Shown piece after piece: positions 42,073 through 52,830 of a stretch of DNA of 64,000 bases. The stretch's first letter is position 1; every line of letters begins with the position of its first letter. Under the pieces are notes generated by a model. The model had not been told where the DNA came from and ran no database searches. It saw only the letters and a program-made list of their open reading frames with translations. The position numbers and the translations under genes were made by a program. This DNA comes from Pomphorhynchus laevis (lineage: Eukaryota > Acanthocephala > Palaeacanthocephala > Echinorhynchida > Pomphorhynchidae), in NCBI GenBank assembly GCA_012934845.2, contig WNNJ02000068.1, forward strand, positions 31,073-95,072, read 5' to 3'.

Positions 42073-43485
42073 ACCCTATCAAGCTAATGATAAGTAGAGA
42101 TGTAATAATATATTCGACCGAGGGATTTACACAACGGGATCCCGTTGCGATGCCAGCTTTCGCACTCATCACTACCCGTTATAGAAAAAGTTCTCTGTGA
42201 TGTTCCAGATGTAACGCAAAAATGGTACGCAGATGTTCAAACTTTATCGGTTCACTTAATGATCTCACGAAAATATGGAACATATTAATCAATGATGGCC
42301 CAATATACAGATATTTTATTAATCCCGAAAAGACCGTATTATTGTCCCGTACACCGATTTCACAAGATTTACTTCAATCGCCTGACATAAGAAATAGTAC
42401 TGGTACAACCATACTTGGTGCTCGGGACAAGAAACTTCGAAAAAGAATTAATCGAGAAGCTAGCTTCAAAATGGTCCACACTTATCGATAAATTGACCAC
42501 AATAGCAGAAGTTGACCAACGCGCTGCTTACGCTGGCTTGATAAACTCTGTACAGCTGAAGTGGAGTCATTATTTACGCACATGTCAATGTGAGAAATAA
42601 TGGCTTACCGAGTTAAACAGGACCTTGAAAACATAATTGCTTCCAGGACCTTCCATAATTGCTTCGGACATATTGGATTCTCGACGATAATTGGTACATA
42701 ATCCTGACTTATGAAATTGGGTGGACTTATAAAATCACTTATAAAATTCAGTGGACTTGGCATATTGAATCCAACCTGTCTCGCCCATTGAATATATAAA
42801 TTCAATGAAAAAAGTGACCTTGTGGTGAATACATCAAGATTTCCCATACACTCTCATATAAAACAGAAGGTTTCCAGATAATTCGTCACAACGCATTTAG
42901 ATATATATTTGCAAATGAACAAGCTAAGGTTTGTCATTTTGTTGAAGTTGAACTGCCTCTCGCAACCGTTCCCAACAAACTAAAGTTTAACAAGTCTTCA
43001 ACGCCACATAATGAGAGTGATCGCCTTGGCATTGCATGCTCAGGATTGAAAAATGACTGGTTCGAGAGGACGTTTATAGACGTCAACATATTTTAAATTT
43101 TTGCTTAACTAAGCATGATTCGATCTGTCAGTCAGAATTTCGAATACAATGAAAATAGAAAAATATCAAAATATGGCAAACGCATTCATGAAGTAGAGCG
43201 TGGTGTATTCATCCCATTTGTCGCTTCAATGTCGGGAGGATTGGAAAAACAGGGCCTGCATATCCTAAAGATTTTTGCTGGTACCGTCTCAAATCATCAC
43301 TACATTGATTATGCAGAATCACTTGTGTCAATCAACAGAAAGGTATATCTTGAACTAGCTTGTGCGTCTTCAGCTTACGAGCTCCTCGGACGAGTAGAGA
43401 CACATTCAAGAGGATACATCTCTCAACAGTTTCGAGTGTTAAATGATTTCCCAACGAGGAAGCTATCAGACAAAATTTAAAAACA
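41730..43485 (+). pseudogene. Family E LINE, piece 4: RT, zinc region and restriction-like endonuclease
   Basis: Continues E after the A insertion. RT text: IISKPIFEIMKKDIQDVVSN, VDASNAFNSVNRK (motif A), FTQRDPVAMPAFA (for G FTQGDPLAMAAFA), then a degenerate catalytic box (KMVRRCSNFIG for G WYADDACCVG). Downstream: AYAGLINSVQLKWSHYLRTC. The endonuclease core near 43010-43095 reads ESDRLGIACSGLKNDWFERT then FIDVNIF, compare G NARSDILCR...SYLDVCIFN. The C-terminal GKRIHEVERGVFIPFVASMS block is clear (G AQRIVEIERSIFIPLTFSTA). Split by a TA microsatellite and many breaks. Confidence 0.82.
42004..42071. repeat. (TA)n microsatellite
   Basis: About 68 bp of uninterrupted TA inside the E reverse transcriptase. 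E text is missing for some 30-40 residues at this point, so the array replaced or expanded within coding DNA. Confidence 0.95.
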
Positions 43486-43489
43486 TTTG

Positions 43490-43868
43490 CATTATGGCGA
43501 ATGGTTAATGGGATATATGGTTTTCCCTCGTGCTATGTTAAAGTTTGTTCTCAGACGCATCGTGACCACCCGTTGAAACTATTTAAGTTTCCCCACGGTA
43601 AAGTAGTGAGTTTGGCTAGGCTCTCACATCGAGCATTAAACGCCTGGAACACGTTGCCAGGAGAAATAGCATGTACCAAGGACTTATCTCAATTTAAAGT
43701 TCAACTTCGTCAGTGGATTAACGATCATGGCATTCCGAATGTATACAATATTATGTAACCGCTATTAACTTTTTTTTCTTCTTTTCTTTTCTTTTTTATT
43801 TCCTATGTGATCAGTTGAAACAGCCATTTGGCTATAACTTGTAATACTTTTTTTTATTATTATTTTTT
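43490..43868 (+). mobile_element. LINE 3' end fragment (family H)
   Basis: Plus-strand C-terminus of a CR1/Jockey-type ORF2 (HPLKLFKFPHGKVVSLARLS, LNAWNTLPGEIACTKDLSQF, stop at 43758), then a 3' UTR with AGCCA/TGGCT hairpin (43822-43833) and a T/A-rich tail. Same family as 14880-15690. The H 3' tail meets the G 3' tail head-on near 43868. Confidence 0.75.
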
Positions 43869-43869
43869 A

Positions 43870-46800
43870 TTCCAAAATACTAATAATCACAACTGTAGGT
43901 TCCCGCAAATGGGCCGATAGCTCACAAAGTCAAAACATTGATCCGTTATTATATTGTTTTATTAAATATCAATCGAATTCTTGGTCCCCGAAATATCCGA
44001 ATTCCTGCGATTGTATATTTGTGTGCTGAGCTCTTCTACTATGTAGTTGCTCACGTATAGGTATTCGGGTAGCGCGTATACACATCGAAGCTGCTTGAGC
44101 CAGTGCAATGCTCACTCTAGACCTAATTATCGAGATACATGCCGAATAACTGGTTTTGTGCCTTATTGCCTTTTGATGTGCGATCCATTTAAGTAACTTA
44201 TGCGCTTCGAGACCAATTCCTCCAGCAGTTGAAAAGGTAAGTGGGATGAATATCGAGCGTTCAATCTCTACAATGCGCTGGGCATATTTTGCAATTTTCC
44301 TGTTCGCGTGGTATGTATGACTCATGGTCGGTGACTTCTCGATGTAGGAAGGTGCAAGTGTGTTAAATATACATACGTCCAAATAGGACCGCACCAATCC
44401 TCTACCGTAAATTCCACGGCATAATATGTCTGACCTTGCGTTCACATCTCTCGTTGTGGTTTCTACTTCAAAATGGTAATTGTTCGGAACGGGCCTCAAA
44501 ACCGGTTTAAGCTCCACATCTTTACAAATGTCCCCTATTTCGTTGGCAATGACATTCCGTATTATATCATGTCTAATTATAGTTGTTCCTCCCGTCCGAC
44601 ATGAGAGAGCATGTGATGGATCAAGCAGTGAACCACACGCACAGCGCGCTTTACAATCTTTTAACGGCAAATTATATCTTACACATATGGCGTCTATAAA
44701 TTGTTGTGTGTCAAGTACTGATTGATATATATTGTTTGGTCTTGTCGTTAGCCACGAAGAAGCTCCCTTTTCTGATGCATATGCTATTAGACATTTCATC
44801 CTTTCATCTAATAATTCTACCGTATGTACAACTTTGCGTTTAGTATCTAGTTTAGCTTCATTATAAATTTGTTCACTTATTTGTCTTTGTAAAGTTGTTA
44901 GTTCTTGCCCTTTAATACCACGCAAGATGGGTTCACATATTCTTATCGATCGGCTATATATGTTATCGGCATTATCCCAGTCATTTCGAATTCCCAGACC
45001 GCCACATCTTGACGGTAGCGAATAGACCATTCGCATAGTTTCCGTTATGTCCCCTTGACCAGTAAATTTTGGTAACAAATCATTGTAGATAGAACTCCGT
45101 AACTGATCAAACCACTCCACCTCTACCTTGCACGTCCGAATCACGTAACTCCACTTGTGTTGTATAGCGTAGCAAAAGGCGCTATATGCAATTTGAGCAT
45201 CAATCTCCGCAATTTCAGATAACTGTTTAACCATTTTTGTCCATTTGGCTACCCTATCGATTAAATGAGATTTTGTGAATGTGTGTGTTCCTATCGGAGA
45301 TCCCAAGTGAACGATGCCTTCGTCACTCGTGCAAATCCCTGCATTTTGAAAAATCTTTTTAACATGGGGCATATGACTTTTATGCACTAGTAATTTACTT
45401 TTTGCTACATTCACATGAAATCCATATAGCGGACCGATTGTAACTATATCCTGCCATACTTTAATTAGATCTTCCGGTCGTCCTACGCAACATGCATCAT
45501 CTGCGTACCATCGGTGCATAACAGAAGGTACCCTCTTTCTCAGGTCATTAATAAGAGGGAGTGTTGCCATTGCGAATGCCGCCATCGCCAATGGATCACC
45601 TTGCGTGAATCCCTCTTTTGAGATTAAAATCTCGTCTTGCACAGTTAATATAGGGTCTTTCTGGTAGCAGTTCTTCAGCACACGATATATGGCCGGACAT
45701 ACATTCTTAATGTTCGTTAATGCCAATTTGCGATTTATCGCATTGAACGCATTGCTAGCATCTATCTGCAACACACAGACATCGTTCGACAATTCAAATG
45801 AATTCCTAATAGAGTGAATAACTGATTCTGCTCCGCATCGTTGTGTAGCACACAGTTGTACGCTACCAGCTACTTCGGCGATATCCCTTGTCACCGTTGA
45901 AAGAATTGCCTTGGCTATTATTCGTCGGCATACTTCTCCCACTCCGATTGGCCGGATTCCCGGCTGTTTGTTCAACGGGACCAGACGACTTGCCGTCAAT
46001 GCAACAGCGTTATGCGAACTTATTTCTTTTGAGGCCAAACGACATGCAAACTTTGCCAGAGCATCTGCCAATTGTAGAGAATCACGGCCGAATTCATTGA
46101 GCATCATACACCAATCTTTGGCATCCATACCTGAAGGTCCACAGCTTCCTTGAACAGTTTTGCTTATAGATTGAATCATTTGCAAATCGATACATTGGAA
46201 TACCTCTGAATAATGATCACATACCCCTTCCAATGGCATGCTCAGAACTAACGACCGATTAAGTTCTCCAGCCTCTGGGTGTAGAATAGTTAGCTTGTCT
46301 CGTACCGTCATATGATTTTCTAGCTTGTCATCCATTTGATGCACCCCATTTCTGATTCCATCCAATGATAACATGCGTACCGCGCTTGTTGTTTTCCCAT
46401 GTGTCATCAGTTTTATAAAATCCTTATACCACCTCTTCTCAGCATGATTATTTGTATAGTTTCTACTTTTAACCTCCATCCTGCTCTGAATAATCGCTGC
46501 TTCACGAAACAAGTTATGATGCTCGTTGTGATGCCACATGCGCAACCTGCGTTCTAGTATCTTGCGAATCATACTGATCTTTTTACTGCCAATATCTTGT
46601 CTTATTAATTGACAAAATACTGTAGCGAGTTGAAGTAAATTGTTTTCTGAGTCGTCTGACGTCGCAGCGGATTTGAACAGATCTGCTAGCGTTGCGATAA
46701 ACTGATGAGTCGCATTGCATCGAGGTAAGCGAAATAAGTTAGGTCCCCATTTGATGCATTCATCAAAAAAATTCTGTGTTTGGCTTCGATTATCGAAATG

Positions 46801-47290
46801 ATTAATTTCATTTTCTTGACTGACAGGGATATACTGAGAGCAGCGTGGTGTATCCTTTTGCAGCAATTGGGCTACTTCAACGTGCACTGGTATATAATCT
46901 ACATCCTTCTGTATATCACGAGTGTTCTCTCCAAATGTGATTGGCTCCGCATCAGAAGTCAAAGGCATCGTCTGTGGTCCTATATGTACGCAATTGCTAC
47001 ATTCGGGTGCACGGCAATTCGTGCAATGAATTCCTGTCTTCGCACATCTGCAACCTTTGCACTTTGCAGACGGACCATTGCATCCACAGCACAACCGTCG
47101 ATCAGACGGTTTTCCTTTCGGCATGTGTTTTTGAGCGAGACGAACCGAAGAATGTATTAGTATAATAAGTTGTGTGTTTAAGATTGATAAAGGAGTTTCG
47201 GTGTTCACTATATCGGCTGATCTGGCGATATCGTTAAGTATAGCCACGTACAACACGCTCTTCAAGGCCGATTAATTTAGCAATTTCTTC
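43870..47290 (-). mobile_element. R2-group-like LINE with restriction-like endonuclease (family G)
   Basis: Minus strand, single ORF, 3' UTR of about 70 bp and a TTATTATT/A-rich tail ending near 43870. The upstream limit is unclear; element 5' UTR probably extends to about 47290. The single-ORF layout with N-terminal Cys-rich domain, central RT and C-terminal CCHC plus PD-(D/E)XK nuclease is the R2/NeSL/HERO-type plan. No rDNA, spliced-leader or other specific target is visible at its flanks. Confidence 0.88.
43969..47124 (-). CDS. Family G ORF: Cys-rich finger, reverse transcriptase, restriction-like endonuclease, intact
   Basis: About 1051 residues from ATG 47124 (MPKGKPSDRRLCC); the frame is open 47 codons further up, but related E starts at the equivalent MRRGKPS. 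Numbering from the upstream Met 47265: Cys-rich domain 59-92 (nine Cys, CKGCRCAKTGIHCTNC); GPSGMDAKDW 376-385; RT with IRPIGVGEVCRRI, LQIDASNAFNAINR (motif A, 499-512), GFTQGDPLAMAAFA and WYADDACCVG (586-595); zinc motif CACGSLLDPSHALSC (875-889); RHD 898-900; nuclease core ARSDILCR with Asp946 and YLDVCIFN with Asp963. The protein would cut DNA and reverse-transcribe its RNA at the cut. All catalytic residues are present. I know similar proteins with GPSGMDA text from many invertebrates but cannot give a clade name with certainty. Confidence 0.9.
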   Translation of the reverse strand: MPKGKPSDRRLCCGCNGPSAKCKGCRCAKTGIHCTNCRAPECSNCVHIGPQTMPLTSDAEPITFGENTRDIQKDVDYIPVHVEVAQLLQKDTPRCSQYIPVSQENEINHFDNRSQTQNFFDECIKWGPNLFRLPRCNATHQFIATLADLFKSAATSDDSENNLLQLATVFCQLIRQDIGSKKISMIRKILERRLRMWHHNEHHNLFREAAIIQSRMEVKSRNYTNNHAEKRWYKDFIKLMTHGKTTSAVRMLSLDGIRNGVHQMDDKLENHMTVRDKLTILHPEAGELNRSLVLSMPLEGVCDHYSEVFQCIDLQMIQSISKTVQGSCGPSGMDAKDWCMMLNEFGRDSLQLADALAKFACRLASKEISSHNAVALTASRLVPLNKQPGIRPIGVGEVCRRIIAKAILSTVTRDIAEVAGSVQLCATQRCGAESVIHSIRNSFELSNDVCVLQIDASNAFNAINRKLALTNIKNVCPAIYRVLKNCYQKDPILTVQDEILISKEGFTQGDPLAMAAFAMATLPLINDLRKRVPSVMHRWYADDACCVGRPEDLIKVWQDIVTIGPLYGFHVNVAKSKLLVHKSHMPHVKKIFQNAGICTSDEGIVHLGSPIGTHTFTKSHLIDRVAKWTKMVKQLSEIAEIDAQIAYSAFCYAIQHKWSYVIRTCKVEVEWFDQLRSSIYNDLLPKFTGQGDITETMRMVYSLPSRCGGLGIRNDWDNADNIYSRSIRICEPILRGIKGQELTTLQRQISEQIYNEAKLDTKRKVVHTVELLDERMKCLIAYASEKGASSWLTTRPNNIYQSVLDTQQFIDAICVRYNLPLKDCKARCACGSLLDPSHALSCRTGGTTIIRHDIIRNVIANEIGDICKDVELKPVLRPVPNNYHFEVETTTRDVNARSDILCRGIYGRGLVRSYLDVCIFNTLAPSYIEKSPTMSHTYHANRKIAKYAQRIVEIERSIFIPLTFSTAGGIGLEAHKLLKWIAHQKAIRHKTSYSACISIIRSRVSIALAQAASMCIRATRIPIREQLHSRRAQHTNIQSQEFGYFGDQEFD

Positions 47291-47779
47291 GATTGTATGT
47301 ATTTAGGATTGTTGTATTTACTTTAGATTGTATGTTATTATATTGTGTGTTCAAGCTTGTAATTTGTGTATGTTATTTTATCTCAAATGTAAGTAGTTTA
47401 TTAAGCAGCCAAGAAAGTTCAAACTCAGTATTACAATTTCTAACTTGTAATACTAATAATAATAATAATTTCAAATATTCGTTTGTGTAGAAAGTATCTA
47501 TACTTTAAAAAAATTATTTACATTACTATTCATATTATTGTTCAGCATCTGGTGGAGAGCGTCTCGCTCCTTCCGAAAGTTCCATGTACAATACCTTGAA
47601 GAACCCTGATCAGTGGAAAACGGTCAGTTTGTCAATTAGTGAACAAACAGTACTATACCAAACGGACCCATTTACGGGTAACCCAAATTGTGACGATTTT
47701 AAATTTTTCGATTAATAATAATTAAAAAATCATAGTCTACCTTAAAGTAAATGCTCATATGGTAGCATCACATAAAGAA
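47291..47779. other. AT-rich gap, nothing recognised
   Basis: May include the G 5' UTR. No gene or repeat that I can support. Confidence 0.4.
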
Positions 47780-49850
47780 ATAAAAATAAGCTTTTTCAAC
47801 CTTCAATACATTCTCTGAATAAATTCATGACTCCTAGTGTTAGTTGCAGTCTGAAAGGTGAACATAAAATTAATGGGACTTGTAGGATCTTTCACAGCAC
47901 ATCAAATGATAAGATCTTTAATTTCTCGCATATCAGACATTGGTTTCATATTTAAACGCCGTAAGCGATCGTTGTATGGTAGATCTCCCACACATGTAAC
48001 GCATTTAGATGCTCGTCTCAGGATTCTTTCTATCTGGAGAACCTCACAGTAAGAATGTGGATACGACACTTTAGAGCTATCCATTAAAATGCTACCTTCG
48101 TATAAAAAAGATTTATTTTAACGTGGCAAATGCGTGCCAGCGCACGCTTACATGACCACAACAAAACAAAACTGTAAATCAGGTGTCGAGAAGGTGTGAA
48201 CGGAGGAGGCGTTTGAATGTGATAAAGGAGGGGGCGCGGCGGACGTCGAGGAGGAGTTGATTCCAGGCGAGTGAGGTGGCAACGAGGAAGGATCGGAGAC
48301 CGTATTTGTTGGAGTAATTAGGAACGCGAAGTAAGAGGGTATGACGGGAACGCAGCGATAGCGAGGTGGGGCGAGTGTCGTCTAAGAAAGGAAGGTTGAT
48401 GAACGATGAGGGGCCGACAGCGATGAGACGAAAAGTAACGAGATGAAGGCGGAGTTTGATGCGGATGTGGATGGTGGGCTAGGAGAGTTGGGCAAAATTT
48501 GTATGTATTAAACAAACAGGGAAAATTTTCATTTGAGAGTTTTATGAAACATCTCTTGATAATACAAAATGTTCTCATTGCCCTAGAGCACATTTCATTT
48601 GTATTTGTTTTACTTTTAAGTTGTTTGCCACAATAATTCATGTATTTAAAATGATCGACTGTAGGTAATACTACGGATCCTATGCAATAACAGTGATCTA
48701 AATATTATTTGCTCAAATGCATATATGCTCACTTTGTTACACAAACTTTTATATTATTTTCATTTGCCTATTTAAAAAGAGCGTCCAAGTCCGCTTAGTG
48801 AATTTATCCATCTAGATCAGATCTAATCTCGCCCCACAACTTAATATCATCCGTGTACATCAGCAAAAGTGAATTAATAATGTCAGGCAGATCATTTATG
48901 AATATAATAAATAATGGACTGAGAATAGACCTTGAGGAACACCCATTCTAATGCTCACCCAGTCAGATAAAGATATTTCTACTCGGACTGCCGATTTACT
49001 GGCTGACAGGATATAAGTAATCCAAGTGACGCAGTGTAAATTAAACTTACAAGTTATAAGTTTTCGTAACAGTATGGTGTGATCTACCGTGTCAAATGCC
49101 TTAGCTAAGTCAATAAATCTAACATCACTATAAAAACCTTTATCCAAGGACTTGAGCCAGCTGTTACGAGCGATCAAAAGGTTCGTAGATGTTGATCTGT
49201 GCGAGCGAAAACCATGCTGATAGGTGTGTAAGGATAAGTTTCTGGTTACACGAGCATTCATATATCGTAAAATCAAACGTTCGAGGACTTTACAGTAAAT
49301 GCATGTTAAGCTGTTCGGTTTGTAATTGCTTACGTTGTACGATCACCCTTTTTTAATGGATTTCTTCCAATCGTCTGGGAGACGATTATTATTTTTAAAT
49401 ACTCAGACGAGTATTTAAAGACTTGAACTAAATGATGGACAATATTATTAGCAATGTTTCGAAGTAGGAAGGACGGAAGATTATCGGATTCTGCATACGT
49501 GCATTGTTTCAGCCTTAGTAATTCATCGCGTACTGGATAAGCGTTTATCCATGAAAGATGAAATGATTCGTCACATGTAAGCATATTGTAATCGATTTGT
49601 TGAGTACGATCGCCTAGAGTTGCAAAAAGCTCTGTTAAGAGGTGATTAGATATTAAGTAATCTTCAGTTATTAAGTTATCACTAACTTTGATGCATACTT
49701 TTTGATTTTGCATTTTTAGCGTAATTAATGCATAGCGAAAAGGCCTTCACGATCTAACTTAACATCGAATGTCAGTTTTCTCTCAAAGTGAAACTTATTA
49801 TCATGCTTAAATTTTGTAACTTTGTTCTGAAATGCGCAATAATCGAGCAA
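47780..49850 (-). mobile_element. CR1/Jockey-type LINE, family F2, split by a B insertion
   Basis: Minus strand. Sense order: RT N-terminal region with FHFERKLTFDVKLDREGLFA (49830-49760) and VSDNLITEDYLISNHLLTEL; NPLKKGDRTT; LILRYMNARV...QHGFRSHRSTSTNLL; FIDLAKAFDTVDH (motif A); GVPQG; YTDDIKLWG (YTDD box near 48820). Then NEMCSRAMRTFCIIKRCFIK and FPCLFNTY to 48510, B inserted at 48106-48505, then VSYPHSYCEVLQIERILRRA and DRLRRLNMKPMSDMREIKDL (48084-47902) and a degraded C-terminus. Several frame breaks. Confidence 0.82.
48106..48505 (-). mobile_element. 5'-truncated CR1-like LINE (family B) nested in F2
   Basis: The last ~400 bp of B: C-terminal ORF2 text, perfect hairpin GCGTGCCAGCGCACGC (48132-48147), AAAATAAATCTTTTTT tail. 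Close to 24330-24730. On the sense strand F2 reads ...ACATAC before it and ATACGAAGG after it, so a very short ATAC overlap or duplication is possible. Confidence 0.88.
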
Positions 49851-49984
49851 TCGATATCATCGTGTTTAGTATTAGTGTAAATGAGTGCGAAGCTCACTAT
49901 AAATTGGCTTATATAATGAAAAATCATCAACAAATCACGGAATTTATGCATTGTTTAAACGCTTTGATTGAACAGCATAATTGA

Positions 49985-50935
49985 ACTGATCATTTGACCT
50001 ATTTTCATTCCCTTTGTTGTCTCCTCTCATAAGTGCCTTAAGCTGTCTTAAAGAATTGTTAACAGTGAAAATAATCATCATTTGGTCGGCTTCATCATCA
50101 ATTATCCTCGTGTGAATTCTTTAATCCTAGATGCAGCACTGTACACTACAATCAGCGTAGGTGGACCTCATCAGTGAAAATAATGCTGTATACCAAACAT
50201 TCTACTACGACGACCCAGATGAGCGGCAGTTTTAGTCAATTACTAGTGTGTCAAATAGATTCCCTCTCTATTATATCTTGTACTTAGTCGCTTCCACTTT
50301 GGGCGACCAACATCTGGTGGTATATGATGAGCGTACCGCACTGCTCTATCGATACTAGTGTAGGATGTAGTCGCTTAAATAAGTCATTACTTTTTAAGAT
50401 TAAAAGTTCAGTTAGCCTATCCAACCTCCTTTATATTTTCTTCCAAAACGCAGGTGATTTTTTTCATGGAACCCCTACAACTTGAAAGTTAAAGAGACTG
50501 GTAATATGGTAAATCATAAACTATCATTGTAAATCATATCATTACTTCCTTCACAAATCGAGTAAGATACATGTATTTCATCATTTCGGTGAACTAGGTC
50601 GTTGGATTAGACTTGAATAGATTCAATGGTGTCCTGAAGATAGCAGGATGGGCCCTGAACAGGACCCAGCGTCTGCCATTAAGAAAGCACGTTCAGGTGT
50701 ACCTGGGACTAGCAATCTCAGGACTAGTCTTATTATCTAGAAAACGTCTCTTGAGCAATGAATATGATTTCTTAAACATCTAATGTCGAGACTACTGATC
50801 GTCGTGCGCAGCGATTGGGATCTCATGTTTGTGACAGTCCCTGAGTGGCTCAATCGCAAGGTGTCGCGGTATTGCATACGTGCAGGTCTGATCCAGTTAG
50901 AGATCAAAAGACAGAGTAATATTGTTGCAGATTAA
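49985..50935 (+). mobile_element. Old family C LINE fragment (RT to 3' end)
   Basis: Heavily mutated plus-strand match to C from the RT (ATTCCCTTTGTTGTCTCCTC, compare 33991) through ATTCTACTACGACGACCCAG, GGCGACCAACATCTGGTGGT, to the C-terminal CCCTGAGTGGCTCAATCGCA region. No reading frame survives. It carries a 97-bp insertion with 13-bp direct repeats. It is the oldest C copy in the window. Confidence 0.82.
50063..50185. mobile_element. Small 97-bp insertion with 13-bp target duplication
   Basis: CAGTGAAAATAAT at 50063-50075 is repeated at 50173-50185; C homology is continuous if the 97 bp between and one repeat are removed. The insert (50076-50172) has no recognisable promoter boxes or tail. 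Unknown small element. Confidence 0.7.
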
Positions 50936-52106
50936 GAAGATCTGATAAACTTTAACTGTATTCTTTTGTTGTATTTATTAACTGTATTTATTAAGAAAAT
51001 CTCTTATAATACTGCATCTAAGGAAAGCTCATTCAAATATTATCTATGGAATCGTTTAAAGTTTAAATATGTATTCATGGCCTCTTAATCAATTGGATAT
51101 TCAAATTTAAAAAAGGTCCGATATTTATGATTGGGATTCGAATTGCGCAATTCATTGCGCAATGATAGCTTCACTGTTTCGACCAAGTCTTTAAGTGTTT
51201 AAAAAGCTTTATGCAGTATTTCTCATACATTTGATATCATCTTGAATTTGAGGATGCAACGCAGTTATAGTATATACAAGGTGTATTCTCAGAAGAGTTT
51301 AGGGTATATTACATGATAGTTCTTTACTTCAAGCTGACTAACTGATTGTCTTAAATCTAATAATATTTTTTAATAATATTTGTTGCTTTATACTTATCCA
51401 TTAAAATAAGTAGAAAAAATCATTAAACTTGCTTAAAATTAGCAGAAAAATAGTCGTATCAATAATACATAGTTTCAGTATTTCTGACAGAGGTTATATT
51501 ACTAGAAATGTTTCGTCAACTATATGATACTGCTTATATAGCAACCAAATATTTTTTTATATCATCAACTGACTTTCTCATTAACTAAATAAAAATAATA
51601 AATAATTATTTATAAATACTAAATAATTATGTAAGATTTTTTATAATTTATATTTATATAACGATAAAGTTTATAATTAAAATTTAAAATAAAAATCAAT
51701 TTTTATGAATTGACTAATAAATAATTTACGATGTATTCGAATAAGCAATAGAGATCATAACGAGTAACTGCTATGCTATCAGGTTTCGGCCATATTCCTC
51801 GACCCAACATAGCAGCAGGGCCAAATACATGCTTATAACGTATTTCCTCAGCTGAAATTTGATTATCTTGTGTATCTTATTCTAATACAAAGTATATTGT
51901 TTATTATCAACTTGTCAGTTGAACAAATCATATAAGATAACTGTCTGCGTATTTTATCCGTAAATTTTTCACTTAATTGTTTAAATTGATTTTAAATAAT
52001 ATTTTGTTGATTTGTATATTGTAAATTTAATATTATAATAATACTTTGTTGATGTATAATTCTACATTATGAGAAAAATAAAAATCTATTAAACTTGCTT
52101 GAAAAG
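50936..52106. other. AT-rich gap, no gene seen
   Basis: About 1.2 kb of very AT-rich DNA. One small inverted repeat near 51146-51165 (ATTGCGCAAT words). Nothing else supported. Confidence 0.5.
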
Positions 52107-52551
52107 GCCTATATTCCTATTTCGACCCCTATTCCTCTTTCGGCCCCTATTCCTCTTTCGACCCCTATTCCTCTTTCGGCCTCTATTCTTCTTTCGGTCT
52201 ATATTCCTTTTTCGGCACCTATTCCTCTTTCGGCCCCTATTCGTCTTTCGGCCCCTATTCCTCTTTCGATTCCTATTCCTCTTTCGGCCCTTATTCCTCT
52301 TTCGGCCCTTATTACTCTTTCGGCCCTTATTCTTCTTTCGGCCCCTATTCCTCATTCGGCCCCTATTCTTCTTTGGCCCCTATTCCTCTTTCGACCCCTA
52401 TTCCTCTTTCGGCCTCTATTCCTCTTTCGGCCCTTATTCCTCTTTCGGCCCCTAATCCTCTTTCGGCCCCTATCCCTCTTTCTGCCCCTATTCCTCTTTC
52501 GGCCCCTATTCCTCTTTCGGCCACTATTCCTCTTTCGGCCCCTATTCCTCA
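52107..52551. repeat. 18-bp minisatellite, about 25 units
   Basis: Unit CCTATTCCTCTTTCGGCC with scattered substitutions, no indels that break phase. Because 18 is a multiple of three and the unit lacks stops in most frames, it stays open on both strands: PLFLFR or PIPLSA repeats on plus, RNRGRK repeats on minus. I take these frames to be a by-product, not genes: no start context or flanking domain supports them. Confidence 0.95.
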
Positions 52552-52772
52552 TCCATTATTAGGCATTTAAGATCAAAATCGACTAGTACAAAACTAACTA
52601 ATATGCAAACCCCTTTAGTTCGACTATAAACGATCCTTATATTGTAGTTGAGGCGGGGAGGGAACCATAATTAGTTGAAGAGATGGTTTGCTTCAGTCTT
52701 GAAATAGTCGGAGTGACTTCTCTTCACTATTCTGGAACTAAACTTTTGGATCAAGGTTGAATCTTGAACTAC
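52552..52772. other. Short gap
   Basis: Nothing recognised between the minisatellite and the D element. Confidence 0.4.
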
Positions 52773-52830
52773 CCTTTCGTTCACTGGGTTAAACCCTCGT
52801 GGTAGAGGGTTTAACCCAGTGAACGAAAGG
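52773..52830. repeat. Perfect 26-bp foldback at the 5' junction of D
   Basis: Arm 52773-52798 is the exact reverse complement of arm 52805-52830, spacer GTGGTA. The right arm is D endonuclease coding sequence (GFNPVNER), the left arm is an inverted copy of it. Confidence 0.93.

Noticed and set aside
52089-52570. Long ORFs on both strands over 52.1-52.6 kb (PLFLFR and RGRKRN repeat proteins)
   Set aside because: They are explained by an 18-bp tandem repeat without stops; no non-repeat coding sequence or start context supports a gene.
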